Under the pieces are notes generated by a model that was not told the DNA's origin, searched no databases, and saw only the letters and a program-made list of their open reading frames with translations. Below, piece after piece: positions 32,643 through 40,680 of a DNA stretch of 40,680 bases; position 1 is the first letter of the stretch, and every line of letters starts with the position of its first letter. The translations under genes were made by a program, and so were the position numbers. Origin of the DNA: Streptomyces cahuitamycinicus. Lineage in GTDB: Bacteria > Actinomycetota > Actinomycetes > Streptomycetales > Streptomycetaceae. The stretch lies in assembly GCF_002891435.1 (NCBI RefSeq), contig NZ_POUC01000022.1, positions 1-40,680 of the forward strand. Direction: 5' to 3'.

Positions 32643-33946
32643 CACGCCCCCAGCAGGCTCTGGCCGCAGACGCGGACGACCTGGCCGTTGACCGCGCCCG
32701 AGGCCGGGTGGGCCAGCCAGGCGGTGGTCTCGGCGACATCGACCGGGAGGCCGGCCTGGGCGAGGGAGTTCATACGGCGGCCGGCCTCGCGGATGAACAG
32801 CGGGACGGCGGCCGTCATCTTCGTCTCGATGAAGCCGGGCGCGACCGCGTTGACCGTCACGCCGTGCTCTTCGAGCGCGCGCGGCGCGAGGGAGCGGACC
32901 AGGCCGACGACGCCCGCCTTGCTCGCGGCGTAGTTGGTCTGGCCGGCGTTGCCGGCGATCCCCGCGATGGAGGCGGTGGCGACGATCCGGCCGCCGCGCT
33001 TCAGCGTCCCGTCCTTCAGCAGGGCGTCCGTGGTGCGCAGCACGCTCGCCAGGTTCACCTCGAGGACGGAGATCCAGCGTTCGGCCGACATGTTCACCAG
33101 ACGCCGGTCGCGCGTGATGCCCGCGTTGTGGATCAGCAGGTCCAGGCCGCCGGGTAGGGCCTCGGCGATCCGCGCGCCCGCGTCGGCGGCCGTCATGTCG
33201 AGCAGCAGCGCGGTGCCGCCGAGCCGGTCGGCGACGCGCCGGGCGTCCTGCCCGGCCTGCGGCACATCGAGCACCACGACCCGGGCGCCGTCCCGGGCGA
33301 GGGTCTCGGCGACCGCCTCGCCGATGCCGCGGGCGGCGCCGGTGACGAGAGCCGTGCGGCCGGCCAGGGGGCGGCCCTCGTGGGGAGGAGTCGTCTCCTG
33401 GGGGGCTCCCACCTCGATGACCTGCCCGCTGACGTATGCCGATCTGGGCGACAGCAGGAAACGGAGCGTGGACTCCGCGGCGGCGGCGTCCGTGAGCCGG
33501 ACCAGGTTCACCGTCCTGCCCCGGCCGATCTCCTTGCCGAGGGAGCGCGTGAAGCCCTCCAGAGCCTGCTGCGCCGCGGCCTGGTGGTGGTCGGCGGAGT
33601 CGAGGGGCGCGCCGAGCACCACCACGCGCCCGCTCGGAGCGACCGACCGCAGGACGGGATGCAGGGCGGCGTGCACCTCCGCCAGGGCCTCCACGTCCCG
33701 CACTCCGGTCGCGTCCAGGACGACGGCGGCCGCGCGGTCGGAGCCGGCCGGGCCGAGGCCCGTGCGGGCCAGGACCGGTGCCAGGCCGAGGGCGGAGCGG
33801 CCGGCGGTGAGGTGCAGCAGGCCGCCGTCCAGGACGGGCCGCTCGGGGGACCAGCGGGCCAGCGCCGCGGGCTGCGGCAGCCCCAGCCGGCGAGTGAGGA
33901 AGCGGCCGGGCGCGGTACCCGTGAAGCGCAGATAGCGGTCGGCCAT
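32642..33946 (-). CDS. FabG4-like 3-oxoacyl-ACP/CoA reductase (two-domain SDR)
   Basis: A 434-residue high-molecular-weight FabG. The N-terminal 200 residues form a flavodoxin-like, inactive Rossmann domain. The C-terminal domain is a complete short-chain dehydrogenase: TALVTGAARGIGEAVAETLA (cofactor site), HNAGITRDR, VATASIAG with the serine, and NYAASKAGVVGL with the Tyr-Lys pair. Ending AWLAHPASGAVNGQVVRVCG is family typical. It reduces beta-ketoacyl thioesters, probably with NADH as in mycobacterial FabG4. ATG 33946 has GGGAG upstream. It is transcribed with the MaoC gene and divergently from the thiolase gene. Confidence 0.92.
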   Translation of the reverse strand: MADRYLRFTGTAPGRFLTRRLGLPQPAALARWSPERPVLDGGLLHLTAGRSALGLAPVLARTGLGPAGSDRAAAVVLDATGVRDVEALAEVHAALHPVLRSVAPSGRVVVLGAPLDSADHHQAAAQQALEGFTRSLGKEIGRGRTVNLVRLTDAAAAESTLRFLLSPRSAYVSGQVIEVGAPQETTPPHEGRPLAGRTALVTGAARGIGEAVAETLARDGARVVVLDVPQAGQDARRVADRLGGTALLLDMTAADAGARIAEALPGGLDLLIHNAGITRDRRLVNMSAERWISVLEVNLASVLRTTDALLKDGTLKRGGRIVATASIAGIAGNAGQTNYAASKAGVVGLVRSLAPRALEEHGVTVNAVAPGFIETKMTAAVPLFIREAGRRMNSLAQAGLPVDVAETTAWLAHPASGAVNGQVVRVCGQSLLGA

Positions 33947-33991
33947 GACGACTCCCAGTTCCCGACGACGGCTCGCTGAAAAAGGCTCGCT

Positions 33992-34064
33992 GGAGCCCCG
34001 CTCGTGCTCGGAGCCCCGCTCGTGCGTGAGGCCCCACTCCTGCGTGGTCGACCCCACTCCTGCT
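33992..34064. repeat. degenerate tandem repeats in the reductase-thiolase promoter region
   Basis: GGAGCCCCGCTCGTGC occurs at 33992 and again at 34010 (18-bp period). Shorter relatives GCCCCACTCCTGC and CCCCACTCCTGC follow near 34031 and 34052. They fill the space between the divergent starts upstream of the palindromic operator. They may be binding sites or simple duplications. Confidence 0.55.
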
Positions 34065-34092
34065 TACTCTGGAGTAAGGTTACCGGAGGTAA
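34063..34092. promoter_or_regulatory. palindromic operator between FabG4-like and FadA2-like genes
   Basis: CTTACTCtgGAGTAAG (34063-34078) is a perfect dyad of seven-base arms. TTACCggaGGTAA (34080-34092) follows with five-base arms. TTAC...GTAA dyads of this kind suit TetR-family regulators. The site sits centrally between two divergent lipid operons; the TetR gene at 31099 is the obvious local candidate regulator. Confidence 0.6.
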
Positions 34093-34122
34093 GGCTACGT
34101 CACGGACGAGGAGCAGGTCGAG

Positions 34123-35412
34123 ATGAGCCCCCAGCAACTGTCACAGTCGGTGCGACGCGTGGCGATCGTCGGCGGAGCGCGCATCCCCTTCGCCCGCTCC
34201 GACGGCCCCTACGCCACCGCCTCCAACCAGCAGATGCTCACCGCCGCCCTCGACGGCCTCGTCGAGCGCTACGGGCTCCGGGAGCCGGGCGCGGTCGGCG
34301 AGTTCGTCGCCGGCGCCGTGCTCAAGCACGCCCGCGACTTCAACCTCGCCCGCGAGACCGTCCTCGGCTCGGAACTCCACCCGAGCACCCCCGCCTACGA
34401 CGTCCAGCAGGCCTGCGGCACCGGCCTCCAGGCCGTCATCGCCGCCGCCAACAAGATCGCCCTCGGACAGACGGACTCGGCCGTCGCGGGCGGCGCCGAC
34501 ACCGCCAGCGACGCACCCCTGGGCGTCAACGACACCCTGCGCCGCATCCTCCTGGAGGTCCGCCGGGCGAAGTCGCCGGGCGCCCGCCTGAAGGCCCTGG
34601 CGAAGGTGCGCCCGGGCCACCTCGTCCCCGACATCCCGCGCAACGCCGAGCCGCGCACCGGCCTGTCCATGGGTGAACACGCAGCCGTCACCGCCCGCGC
34701 CTGGGGCATCGCCCGCGCGGCGCAGGACGAACTCGCGGCCACCAGTCACCAGCGGCTGGCGGCGGCGTACGAACGCGGCTTCTTCCAGGACCTGGTCGTC
34801 CCCTTCCGCGGCCTGGCCCGCGACCAGAACCTGCGCCCCGGCTCGACGGTGGAGAAACTGGCATCCCTGAAGCCGGTGTTCGGGCTCGACCATCCCGACC
34901 CGACCATGACGGCCGGGAACTCCACCCCGCTGACGGACGGCGCCGCCACCGTCCTGCTGGCGAGCGAGGAGTGGGCCCGGGAGCGGGGCCTTGAGCCGCT
35001 GGTGTACCTCACGGCGTACGAGACGGCGGCCGTCGACTTCGTGGGCGGCGACGTGGCCGGCGGCGAGGACGGACTGCTCATGGCGCCCGCCCACGCCGTC
35101 CCGCACATGCTGGAGCGGGCCGGCCTCGGCCTGGACGACTTCGACCTCGTCGAGATCCACGAGGCGTTCGCCTCCCAGGTGCTGGCGACGCTCGCCGCCT
35201 GGGACAAGCGGGGCCTGGGCACGGTGGACCGCGCCCGGCTGAACGTCGTCGGCTCCTCCCTCGCGACCGGCCACCCCTTCGCCGCCACCGGAGCCCGCAT
35301 CATCGCCACGCTGGCCCGCCTCCTCGCCGAACGGGACGCCCCCGCCCGCGGCCTGATCTCCGTCTGCGCGGCGGGCGGGCAGGGGGTGACGGCGATCCTG
35401 GAGCGGACCTGA
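34123..35412 (+). CDS. acetyl-CoA acyltransferase, FadA2-like thiolase
   Basis: A 429-residue thiolase. The acyl-enzyme cysteine is C98 in DVQQACGTGLQA. Other catalytic motifs are EIHEAF (H346), GHPFAATGAR (H384) and CAAGGQGV (C415). It either cleaves beta-ketoacyl-CoA or condenses acetyl-CoA units. The ATG at 34123 has GAGGAGCAGG upstream. With the divergent hydratase and reductase it completes a beta-oxidation-type (or reverse) set for acyl chains; a dehydrogenase is not in this window, but an acyl-CoA synthetase follows. Confidence 0.93.
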   Translation: MSPQQLSQSVRRVAIVGGARIPFARSDGPYATASNQQMLTAALDGLVERYGLREPGAVGEFVAGAVLKHARDFNLARETVLGSELHPSTPAYDVQQACGTGLQAVIAAANKIALGQTDSAVAGGADTASDAPLGVNDTLRRILLEVRRAKSPGARLKALAKVRPGHLVPDIPRNAEPRTGLSMGEHAAVTARAWGIARAAQDELAATSHQRLAAAYERGFFQDLVVPFRGLARDQNLRPGSTVEKLASLKPVFGLDHPDPTMTAGNSTPLTDGAATVLLASEEWARERGLEPLVYLTAYETAAVDFVGGDVAGGEDGLLMAPAHAVPHMLERAGLGLDDFDLVEIHEAFASQVLATLAAWDKRGLGTVDRARLNVVGSSLATGHPFAATGARIIATLARLLAERDAPARGLISVCAAGGQGVTAILERT

Positions 35413-35643
35413 GCTCGGTGGGAGTACGGAACATGAGGAACCCTCACGTAACCCCCGAGATTGCACAGGCCCGGCTCCGGACCCTCCCCGAATTCGCACA
35501 AACCCGCCATGTGAACGCCGTACGATCCCGTTCCTACCGTCAGTAACCCCTTTCGGAGGGTTCAGCCGGTTGAGCGCCTCGGCGTGCGAGGCACGTACGT
35601 CATGCAGCAAGCAGTTCTTCGCTGCACGCCCCAGGAGCCGCCC

Positions 35644-37563
35644 GTGTCCACTGCCTACCCCTCCTCCGCCTATGGCGACGCGTACGGAGGGCCGGTCCTG
35701 GTCGAGCCAGAGGTGCGACGGATGGACGGGGCGGTACGGGAGGCCTCCGTACCGCCGCTGGCCCCGCCGTGGACGCACGGGTCGCTCGCCGACCTGCCCT
35801 TCGACAACGCGAACACGCACCCGGACGCCGTGGTGCTCAGTCGCAAGGACGCCGACGGGCACTGGCGCGACGTCACGGCGACGCGGTTCGCCGACCAGGT
35901 GAGAGCCGTGGCGAAGGGCCTGATCGCCGAGGGCCTGATGCCGGGCGACCGGGTCGCCGTGATGGCCCGCACCATCTACGCGTGGACGGTCCTGGACTTC
36001 GCCGCCTGGGCGGCCGGACTGGTCACCGTCCCCGTCTACCCCACCTCCTCCATCTTCCAGGCCCGCTGGATCCTCCAGGACTCCGGAGCGGTCGCCCTGG
36101 TCACCGAGACCGCCGCGCAGGCCGCCGCCCTCGGCCCCGAGCGCGAACGCCTGCCCGACCTCAAGCACCTGTGGGTCGTCGAGAAGGGCCACGTGGACCG
36201 GCTCACCGAAACCGGTGCGCACCTGCCCGACCAGGAGGTCGAGGTGCGGCGCGGCATGCTCGCCCCCGACACCATCGCCACCCTCGTCTACACCTCGGGC
36301 ACCACCGGCCGCCCCAAGGGCTGCGCGCTCACCCACGGCAACTTCTTCGCCGAGGTCGACAACGCCATCGAGCTGCTCTACCCCGTCTTCCGGGCGAAGA
36401 CCAGCGAAGAGGCCTCAGTCCTGCTGTTCCTGCCGATGTCCCACGTCTTCGGCCGCATGGTGGCGGTCGCCTGCATCCGCGCCCGCGTCCGGCTCGGCCA
36501 CGCCCCCAGCATCAAGGCCGATCGACTGCTCCCCGACCTGGCCGGCTTCCGGCCGACCTGCCTGATCGCCATCCCGTACATGCTGGAGAAGGTCTTCAAC
36601 TCGGCCCGTGCCAAGGCCGAGGCGGGCGGCCGGGTCTCCTCGTTCGACCGCGCGGCCGGGGTGGCGCAGCGCTACGGAGAGGCCTTGGCGGCCCAGCAGG
36701 CGGGCACCGGCCCCGGCCCCTCCCGCGCCCTCAAGACCGCCCGGGCCTTCTACGACCCCCTGGTCTACCGCCGCATCCGCAACGCCATGGGCGGCAGGGT
36801 CCGCTACGCCATCTGCGGCGGCTCCCCGCTCGGCAGCCGCCTGGCCGCGTTCTACGCCGGCGCCGGCATCGAGATCTTCGAGGGCTACGGCCTGACCGAG
36901 AGCACCGGCGCGAGCACCGTCACCCCGCCCCTGAAACCCCGGCTGGGCACCGTCGGCTGGCCGCTGCCCGGCACCCGCGTCCGTATCGCGGCGGACGGGG
37001 AGATCCTCGTCGGCGGTGACCACGTGCTGCGCGGCTACTGGGACCCGCAGGCCGGCGGCGTCGTCCCCGCCGCCCCCGACGGCTGGCTCGCCACCGGCGA
37101 CCTCGGCGAACTGGACGACGAGGGATACCTGACGATCACCGGCCGCAAGAAGGAGATGCTCATCACCGCGGGCGGCAAGTCCGTCGCCCCGGCACCGCTG
37201 GAGAACTGGCTGCGCTCACACCCGCTGATCTCCCAGTGCCTCGTCCTGGGCGACGGCCGCCCCTTCGTCTCGGCGCTGATCACCCTCGACCCGGACGGCA
37301 TCACGCACTGGCGCCAGATGAACGGCAAACACCCCGTCCCCGCCACGCTCCTCGTCGACGACGAGGAACTGCGCGCCGTCCTCCAGCGCGCCGTCGACGA
37401 GGCCAACAAGATGGTCTCCCGCCCGGAGTCCATCCGCCGCTTCGTCATCCTCCCCGAGGACTTCACCGAGGAGGCGGGCCATCTGACCCCGTCGATGAAG
37501 CTCCGCCGCGAGGCCGTGCTGCGCGCGTTCGCCACCGAAGTGGAGGGTCTGTACACGCAGTGA
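35644..37563 (+). CDS. long-chain fatty acyl-CoA synthetase (AMP-binding, FadD15-like)
   Basis: A 639-residue adenylate-forming enzyme that activates fatty acids with ATP and CoA. The P-loop is VYTSGTTGRPKGCALTHGNF. The A4/A5 region is GYGLTEST, the hinge part is DGWLATGDLGELDDEGYLTITGRKKEMLITAGGK, with the catalytic lysine near the end in LTPSMKLRR. It resembles actinobacterial FadD15 with the N-terminal extension MSTAYPSSAYGDAYGG. GTG 35644 is chosen for AGGAG seven bases before; ATG 35602 would add 14 residues. A TACGAT at 35521-35526 may be its -10 box. It probably supplies the acyl-CoA for the neighbouring thiolase module. Confidence 0.93.
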   Translation: MSTAYPSSAYGDAYGGPVLVEPEVRRMDGAVREASVPPLAPPWTHGSLADLPFDNANTHPDAVVLSRKDADGHWRDVTATRFADQVRAVAKGLIAEGLMPGDRVAVMARTIYAWTVLDFAAWAAGLVTVPVYPTSSIFQARWILQDSGAVALVTETAAQAAALGPERERLPDLKHLWVVEKGHVDRLTETGAHLPDQEVEVRRGMLAPDTIATLVYTSGTTGRPKGCALTHGNFFAEVDNAIELLYPVFRAKTSEEASVLLFLPMSHVFGRMVAVACIRARVRLGHAPSIKADRLLPDLAGFRPTCLIAIPYMLEKVFNSARAKAEAGGRVSSFDRAAGVAQRYGEALAAQQAGTGPGPSRALKTARAFYDPLVYRRIRNAMGGRVRYAICGGSPLGSRLAAFYAGAGIEIFEGYGLTESTGASTVTPPLKPRLGTVGWPLPGTRVRIAADGEILVGGDHVLRGYWDPQAGGVVPAAPDGWLATGDLGELDDEGYLTITGRKKEMLITAGGKSVAPAPLENWLRSHPLISQCLVLGDGRPFVSALITLDPDGITHWRQMNGKHPVPATLLVDDEELRAVLQRAVDEANKMVSRPESIRRFVILPEDFTEEAGHLTPSMKLRREAVLRAFATEVEGLYTQ

Positions 37564-37669
37564 GGCACCTTTGCGATCTCTTCACACGTGGTTCTTGACG
37601 ACGCACGGCGTCTGCCCGTTGGCTTTCGACCACCTCGTCACGATGCTCCCCCATCGGAAGGCACCACCA

Positions 37670-38791
37670 GTGATAGCGCGCAACCCCCGTCAGGCCGCCG
37701 TGCGGCACGTCTCCATGGCCCTGGCGGTCTCCGTGTCGGCCCTGGCCCTCACCGCCTGCGGCGATGGCGGGAGTGACGACACCGCCGTGAAGAAGGGCAA
37801 CGACATCACGGTGGGTCTGCTGCTGCCCGACCGGGACACGGCACGCTTCGAGAAGTTCGACTACCCGCTGATCCGGGAGGAGGTCGCGTCCCTCACGGAG
37901 AACAAGGGCAAGGTCCGCTACGCCAACGCCGAGGCCAGCGTCACCAGACAGAGCGAACAGTTCCAGAAGATGATCGCCGACAAGGTGGACGTCATCCTCG
38001 TCGACGCGCTGAACTCCAAGACCATCGCCACGGACGTGCAGAAGGCCAAGGACGCCGGCATCCCGGTCATCGCCTACGACCGGCTCGCCGAGGGCCCGAT
38101 CGACGCCTACGTCTCCCACGACAACGAACTCGTCGGCCAGGTGCAGGGCCGCGCCATCGTCGGGGAACTCGGCGACAAGGCCGAGAAGAGCAAGGTCGTC
38201 ATGATGAACGGCGACCCCGGCGACCCGAACACGGCACGGTTCAAGGACGGCGCGCTGAGCGAGCTCCAGGGCCAGGTGAACATCGTCAAGGAGTACGACA
38301 CCAAGGAGTGGAAGCCCGCGATCGCCAAGGCCAACATGAAGAAGGCGATCCAGTCCGTCGGACTGAACGACATCGCCGCCGTCTACTCGGCCAACGACGG
38401 CATGGCGGGCGCCGTCATCGAGGCGATGCGGGAGGCCGGAGCCACGAAGATGCCGCCGGTGACCGGGCAGGACGCCAACCTCGACGCGGTGCAGCGGATC
38501 GTGTCCGGCGAGCAGTACATGACCGTCTACAAGTCGTTCCTGTTGGAGGCGACGAACGCCGCGAAGATCGCGGTGGCCAAGGTGCAGGGCCGTTCGATCG
38601 AGTTCGCCGCGCTGACCCGGGAGACGGTCGACAGCCCGACGGCGAAGAACATCCCGGCGATGCTGGTGCCGGTGGTGGCCCTCACCAAGGACAACATCAA
38701 GGACACGGTGATCACCGACGGTGTGTACACCGTCAAGGACATCTGCACGTCCGAGTACAAGGCGGACTGCGCGGCCATCGGCCTCGACTAG
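37670..38791 (+). CDS. sugar ABC transporter substrate-binding lipoprotein (xylose/ribose type)
   Basis: A 373-residue periplasmic-binding-protein-like lipoprotein. Signal and lipobox: HVSMALAVSVSALALTAC near residues 14-31. The two-lobed type I fold shows ITVGLLLPDRDTARFEKFDY, DVILVDALNSKTIATDVQKA, GIPVIAYDRL, VVMMNGDPGDPNTARFKDGA, AAVYSANDGMAGAVIEAM and TGQDANLDAVQRIVSGEQ, close to XylF/ChvE proteins. GTG 37670 has CGGAAGG nine bases upstream. No ATPase or permease gene follows, so it is an orphan here, perhaps a chemoreceptor-like or shared binding protein. The stop codon TAG includes the left end of the downstream MITE-like element. Confidence 0.9.
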   Translation: MIARNPRQAAVRHVSMALAVSVSALALTACGDGGSDDTAVKKGNDITVGLLLPDRDTARFEKFDYPLIREEVASLTENKGKVRYANAEASVTRQSEQFQKMIADKVDVILVDALNSKTIATDVQKAKDAGIPVIAYDRLAEGPIDAYVSHDNELVGQVQGRAIVGELGDKAEKSKVVMMNGDPGDPNTARFKDGALSELQGQVNIVKEYDTKEWKPAIAKANMKKAIQSVGLNDIAAVYSANDGMAGAVIEAMREAGATKMPPVTGQDANLDAVQRIVSGEQYMTVYKSFLLEATNAAKIAVAKVQGRSIEFAALTRETVDSPTAKNIPAMLVPVVALTKDNIKDTVITDGVYTVKDICTSEYKADCAAIGLD

Positions 38792-39011
38792 GGCCTGGCG
38801 TTTGGATCACGCCGCAGACGCGGGGTCTGGCACGCACATCTGCCGCGTTGTCGTCGGTTGCCGACTCCCCCACGCTCGGCTGCGCTCGCGCGGGAGGGGC
38901 CCCCATCGCGTCGACGCCCTCCTCCGCCTTGCAGCTGCACGCACCAGACCCCGCTCACCGGCGCTGAACAGCACCGCCGATTTCCTGCGGCCTGATCCAG
39001 ACGACAGGCCC
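38791..39011. mobile_element. MITE-like element with about 28-bp inverted ends and TA duplication
   Basis: The ends are GGGCCTGGCGTTTGGATCA... and its near-complement ...TGATCCAGACGACAGGCCC; over about 28 bases they differ at three positions. Subterminal arms built on GCGGGGTCTGG and CCAGACCCCGC continue the pairing. A TA is present on both sides (38789-38790 and 39012-39013), as for IS630/Tc1 or some IS5-type elements. There is no transposase ORF in its 221 bases, so it would need one in trans. The interior holds a copy of the Streptomyces palindromic repeat. Confidence 0.7.
38864..38906. repeat. second copy of the palindromic repeat, nested in the MITE-like element
   Basis: ACTCCCCCACGCTCGGCTGC followed by GCTCGCGCGGGAGGGGCCCCCAT-type sequence matches the copy at 31542-31586 with a few changes. 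It sits in the middle of the element between its subterminal inverted repeats. Confidence 0.65.
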
Positions 39012-39150
39012 TAGCGGACGCGCTCGGTGCCGGCCGCGTGGGCCTTGGGGCTCCGGCCGGCGGAGTGGGTGTCCGCACGGGTCTTGACTTCGCGAGGCCC
39101 CCGCGCGACATTCCCCACTCCTTTCGCGTTCTCGTCGGGCTGGAGCGGCC

Positions 39151-40680
39151 ATGACCACTCGTACGGACACCGCAGGAACCGCCGAAGGCCCGTCCCGAAG
39201 ACGACTGCTGGCCGGGGCCGCCGGCGCCGGCCTCGCGGTCGCCGCGGGCGTCCAACAGGGCGCCCGGGCGGCCGACTTACCCCCGCTCGGCACCTACGAC
39301 GTCGTCGTCATCGGCTCCGGCGCCGCGGGCATGACCGCCGCGCTGACCGCGGCGCGCCAGGGCCTGAGCTGCGTCGTCGTGGAGAAGGCGCCGACCTTCG
39401 GCGGTTCGGCCGCCCGCTCCGGCGCCGGGATCTGGGTCCCCAACAACTCCGTGATCCTCGCGGCCGGGGTCCCGGACACGCCCGCGAAGGCCGCCGCCTA
39501 CCTCGCCGCGGTCGTCGGCCCGGAGGTCCCCGCCGACCGGCAGCGGGCGTTCCTCACCCACGGCCCGGCGGCCATCTCCTTCGTCATGGCCAACAGCCCG
39601 CTCCGGTTCCGCTGGATGGAGGGCTACAGCGACTACTACCCCGAGCTGCCGGGAGGCCTGCCGAACGGCCGCTCCATCGAGCCGGACCAGTTCGACGGCA
39701 ACCTCCTGGGCGCCGAGTTGGCGCATCTGAACCCGCCGTACATGGACGTCCCCGCCGGCATGGTCGTCTTCAGCGCCGACTACAAGTGGGTCGCCCTGGC
39801 CGCCGTGAACGCCCGGGGCGCGGCCGTCGCGGCCCAGTGCCTCGCCCGCGGCGTGAAGGCGGCGACACTCGGCCAGAAACCCCTGACGATGGGCCAGGCG
39901 TTGGCGGCGGGCCTGCGGGCGGGTCTGCGATCGGCCGGGGTCCCGGTCTGGCTGAACACGCCCCTGACGGACCTGCACGTCGAGAACGGCACGGTCACGG
40001 GAGCCGTCGTCACCCGTGACGGCGCCCCCGGCCTGGTCCGCGCCCGCCGGGGCGTGATCGTCGGCTCGGGCGGCTTCGAACACAACGCGGCGATGCGGAA
40101 ACGCTTTCAGCGCCAGCCCATCGGAACGGAGTGGACCGTCGGGGCCAAGGAGAACACCGGCGACGGCATCCGGGCGGGGGAGCGGCTGGGCGCGGCGCTC
40201 GACCTGATGGAGGACGCGTGGTGGGGCCCGGCGATCCCGATCCCCGGCCGGCCGTACTTCTGCCTCGCCGAACGCACCCTGCCCGGCGGGCTGCTGGTGA
40301 ACGGCTCGGGCCGGCGCTTCGTCAACGAGGCCGCGCCCTACAGCGACGTCGTGCACACCATGTACGACGTCCACGACACCGACCCGGCCATCCCGTGCTG
40401 GCTCGTCGTCGACCAGAACTACCGCAACCGGTACCTCTTCAAGGACGTCCTGCCGACGCTGCCCTTCCCCGACTCCTGGTACGACTCCGGGGCGGCGCAC
40501 AAGGAGTGGACCCTGGACGCGCTGGCCGCCTCCATCGGCGTCCCCGCAGCGGCCCTGCGCACCAGCGTGAACCGCTTCAACGCCCAGGCACGACAGGGCG
40601 AGGACCCCGACTTCCACCGGGGCGACAGCGCCTACGACCACTACTACACCGACCCGTCGGTCCACCCCAACCCCTGCCTG
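39151..40680 (+). CDS. FAD-dependent dehydrogenase, 3-ketosteroid-dehydrogenase-like (3' end outside window)
   Basis: At least 510 residues, open at the window end. A twin-arginine signal (SRRRLLAGAAGAGLAVAAGV, cleavage near ARAAD) predicts export of the folded flavoprotein. The FAD-binding Rossmann motif is YDVVVIGSGAAGMTAALTAA with VVVEKAPTFGGSAARSGAGIW. Further family motifs are VIVGSGGFEHN, GDGIRAGERLGA, LPGGLLVNGSGRRFVNEA and, near the end, FHRGDSAYDHYYTDPSVHPNPCL, as in KstD enzymes. Related flavoproteins include fumarate reductase-like and 3-oxosteroid 1-dehydrogenases; a steroid substrate is not proven. ATG 39151 has GGAG upstream. The gene starts 140 bases after the MITE-like element. 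Confidence 0.88.
   Translation, partial: MTTRTDTAGTAEGPSRRRLLAGAAGAGLAVAAGVQQGARAADLPPLGTYDVVVIGSGAAGMTAALTAARQGLSCVVVEKAPTFGGSAARSGAGIWVPNNSVILAAGVPDTPAKAAAYLAAVVGPEVPADRQRAFLTHGPAAISFVMANSPLRFRWMEGYSDYYPELPGGLPNGRSIEPDQFDGNLLGAELAHLNPPYMDVPAGMVVFSADYKWVALAAVNARGAAVAAQCLARGVKAATLGQKPLTMGQALAAGLRAGLRSAGVPVWLNTPLTDLHVENGTVTGAVVTRDGAPGLVRARRGVIVGSGGFEHNAAMRKRFQRQPIGTEWTVGAKENTGDGIRAGERLGAALDLMEDAWWGPAIPIPGRPYFCLAERTLPGGLLVNGSGRRFVNEAAPYSDVVHTMYDVHDTDPAIPCWLVVDQNYRNRYLFKDVLPTLPFPDSWYDSGAAHKEWTLDALAASIGVPAAALRTSVNRFNAQARQGEDPDFHRGDSAYDHYYTDPSVHPNPCL

Noticed and set aside
34141..36336. 731-residue minus-strand frame across thiolase and acyl-CoA synthetase
   Set aside because: It spans two clear plus-strand genes and a promoter and has only shadow composition.
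1..40680. tRNA, rRNA, CRISPR array, prophage integrase or replication origin
   Set aside because: I looked for cloverleaf ends, spaced repeats and integrase or transposase motifs and saw none in the window.

Overview
The window is high-GC actinobacterial chromosome and almost certainly Streptomyces. Evidence: strong G/C third-position bias, GTG starts, ATGA/GTGA stop-start overlaps, XRE+DUF397 and DUF7848-type genes, futalosine-type menaquinone genes, and intergenic palindromes typical of the genus. The gene order hemL - phosphatase - CcsBA system - mqnL/mqnP/mqnM/mqnE - UdgX - thiolase module matches, from memory, the SCO4469-SCO4503 region of S. coelicolor. Interposed accessory genes lie at about 7.9-21 kb.

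Layout. (1) 86-7905: hemL, a histidine phosphatase, a Tat-type lipoprotein deacetylase, then a complete System II cytochrome c maturation operon (TlpA/ResA-like, CcdA, ResB, CcsB). Haem synthesis therefore sits beside haem-protein assembly. (2) 7928-10759: accessory genes: a stand-alone condensation-domain protein, a fungal-type cytosine deaminase, a broken CDP-alcohol phosphatidyltransferase and a likely small membrane protein. (3) 11183-17945: a secreted RHS/YD-repeat protein of about 2075 residues with a short, basic, His-rich C-terminal tip, followed by a small acidic gene. This is the layout of a polymorphic toxin and its immunity gene. (4) 18068-21792: a two-domain MerR regulator, a DUF6281-like lipoprotein, a fused DUF7848-type protein, an XRE+DUF397 pair and a DinB-like protein. 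(5) 22252-27699: the late futalosine menaquinone genes mqnL, mqnP, mqnM and mqnE, with a rhomboid protease antisense among them and an Lrp regulator. (6) 27794-29376: UdgX, a GNAT acetyltransferase and a DUF4229 membrane protein. (7) 29469-31003: a leaderless cysteine-containing leader peptide upstream of a cation symporter that resembles TcyP-type cystine importers. (8) 31099-37563: a lipid module (TetR; MaoC hydratase and FabG4-like reductase divergent from a FadA2-like thiolase; a long-chain acyl-CoA synthetase) with a clear palindromic operator. (9) 37670-40680: an orphan sugar-binding lipoprotein, a 221-bp MITE-like element inserted at its stop codon, and a truncated (window edge) FAD-dependent 3-ketosteroid-dehydrogenase-like gene.

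Most notable items: the probable cysteine-responsive leader peptide and symporter; the RHS toxin tip with a candidate immunity gene of no recognised family; the MITE at a stop codon; and a Streptomyces palindromic repeat lying in frame inside a TetR gene. All assignments come from reading the sequence; no database search was possible.
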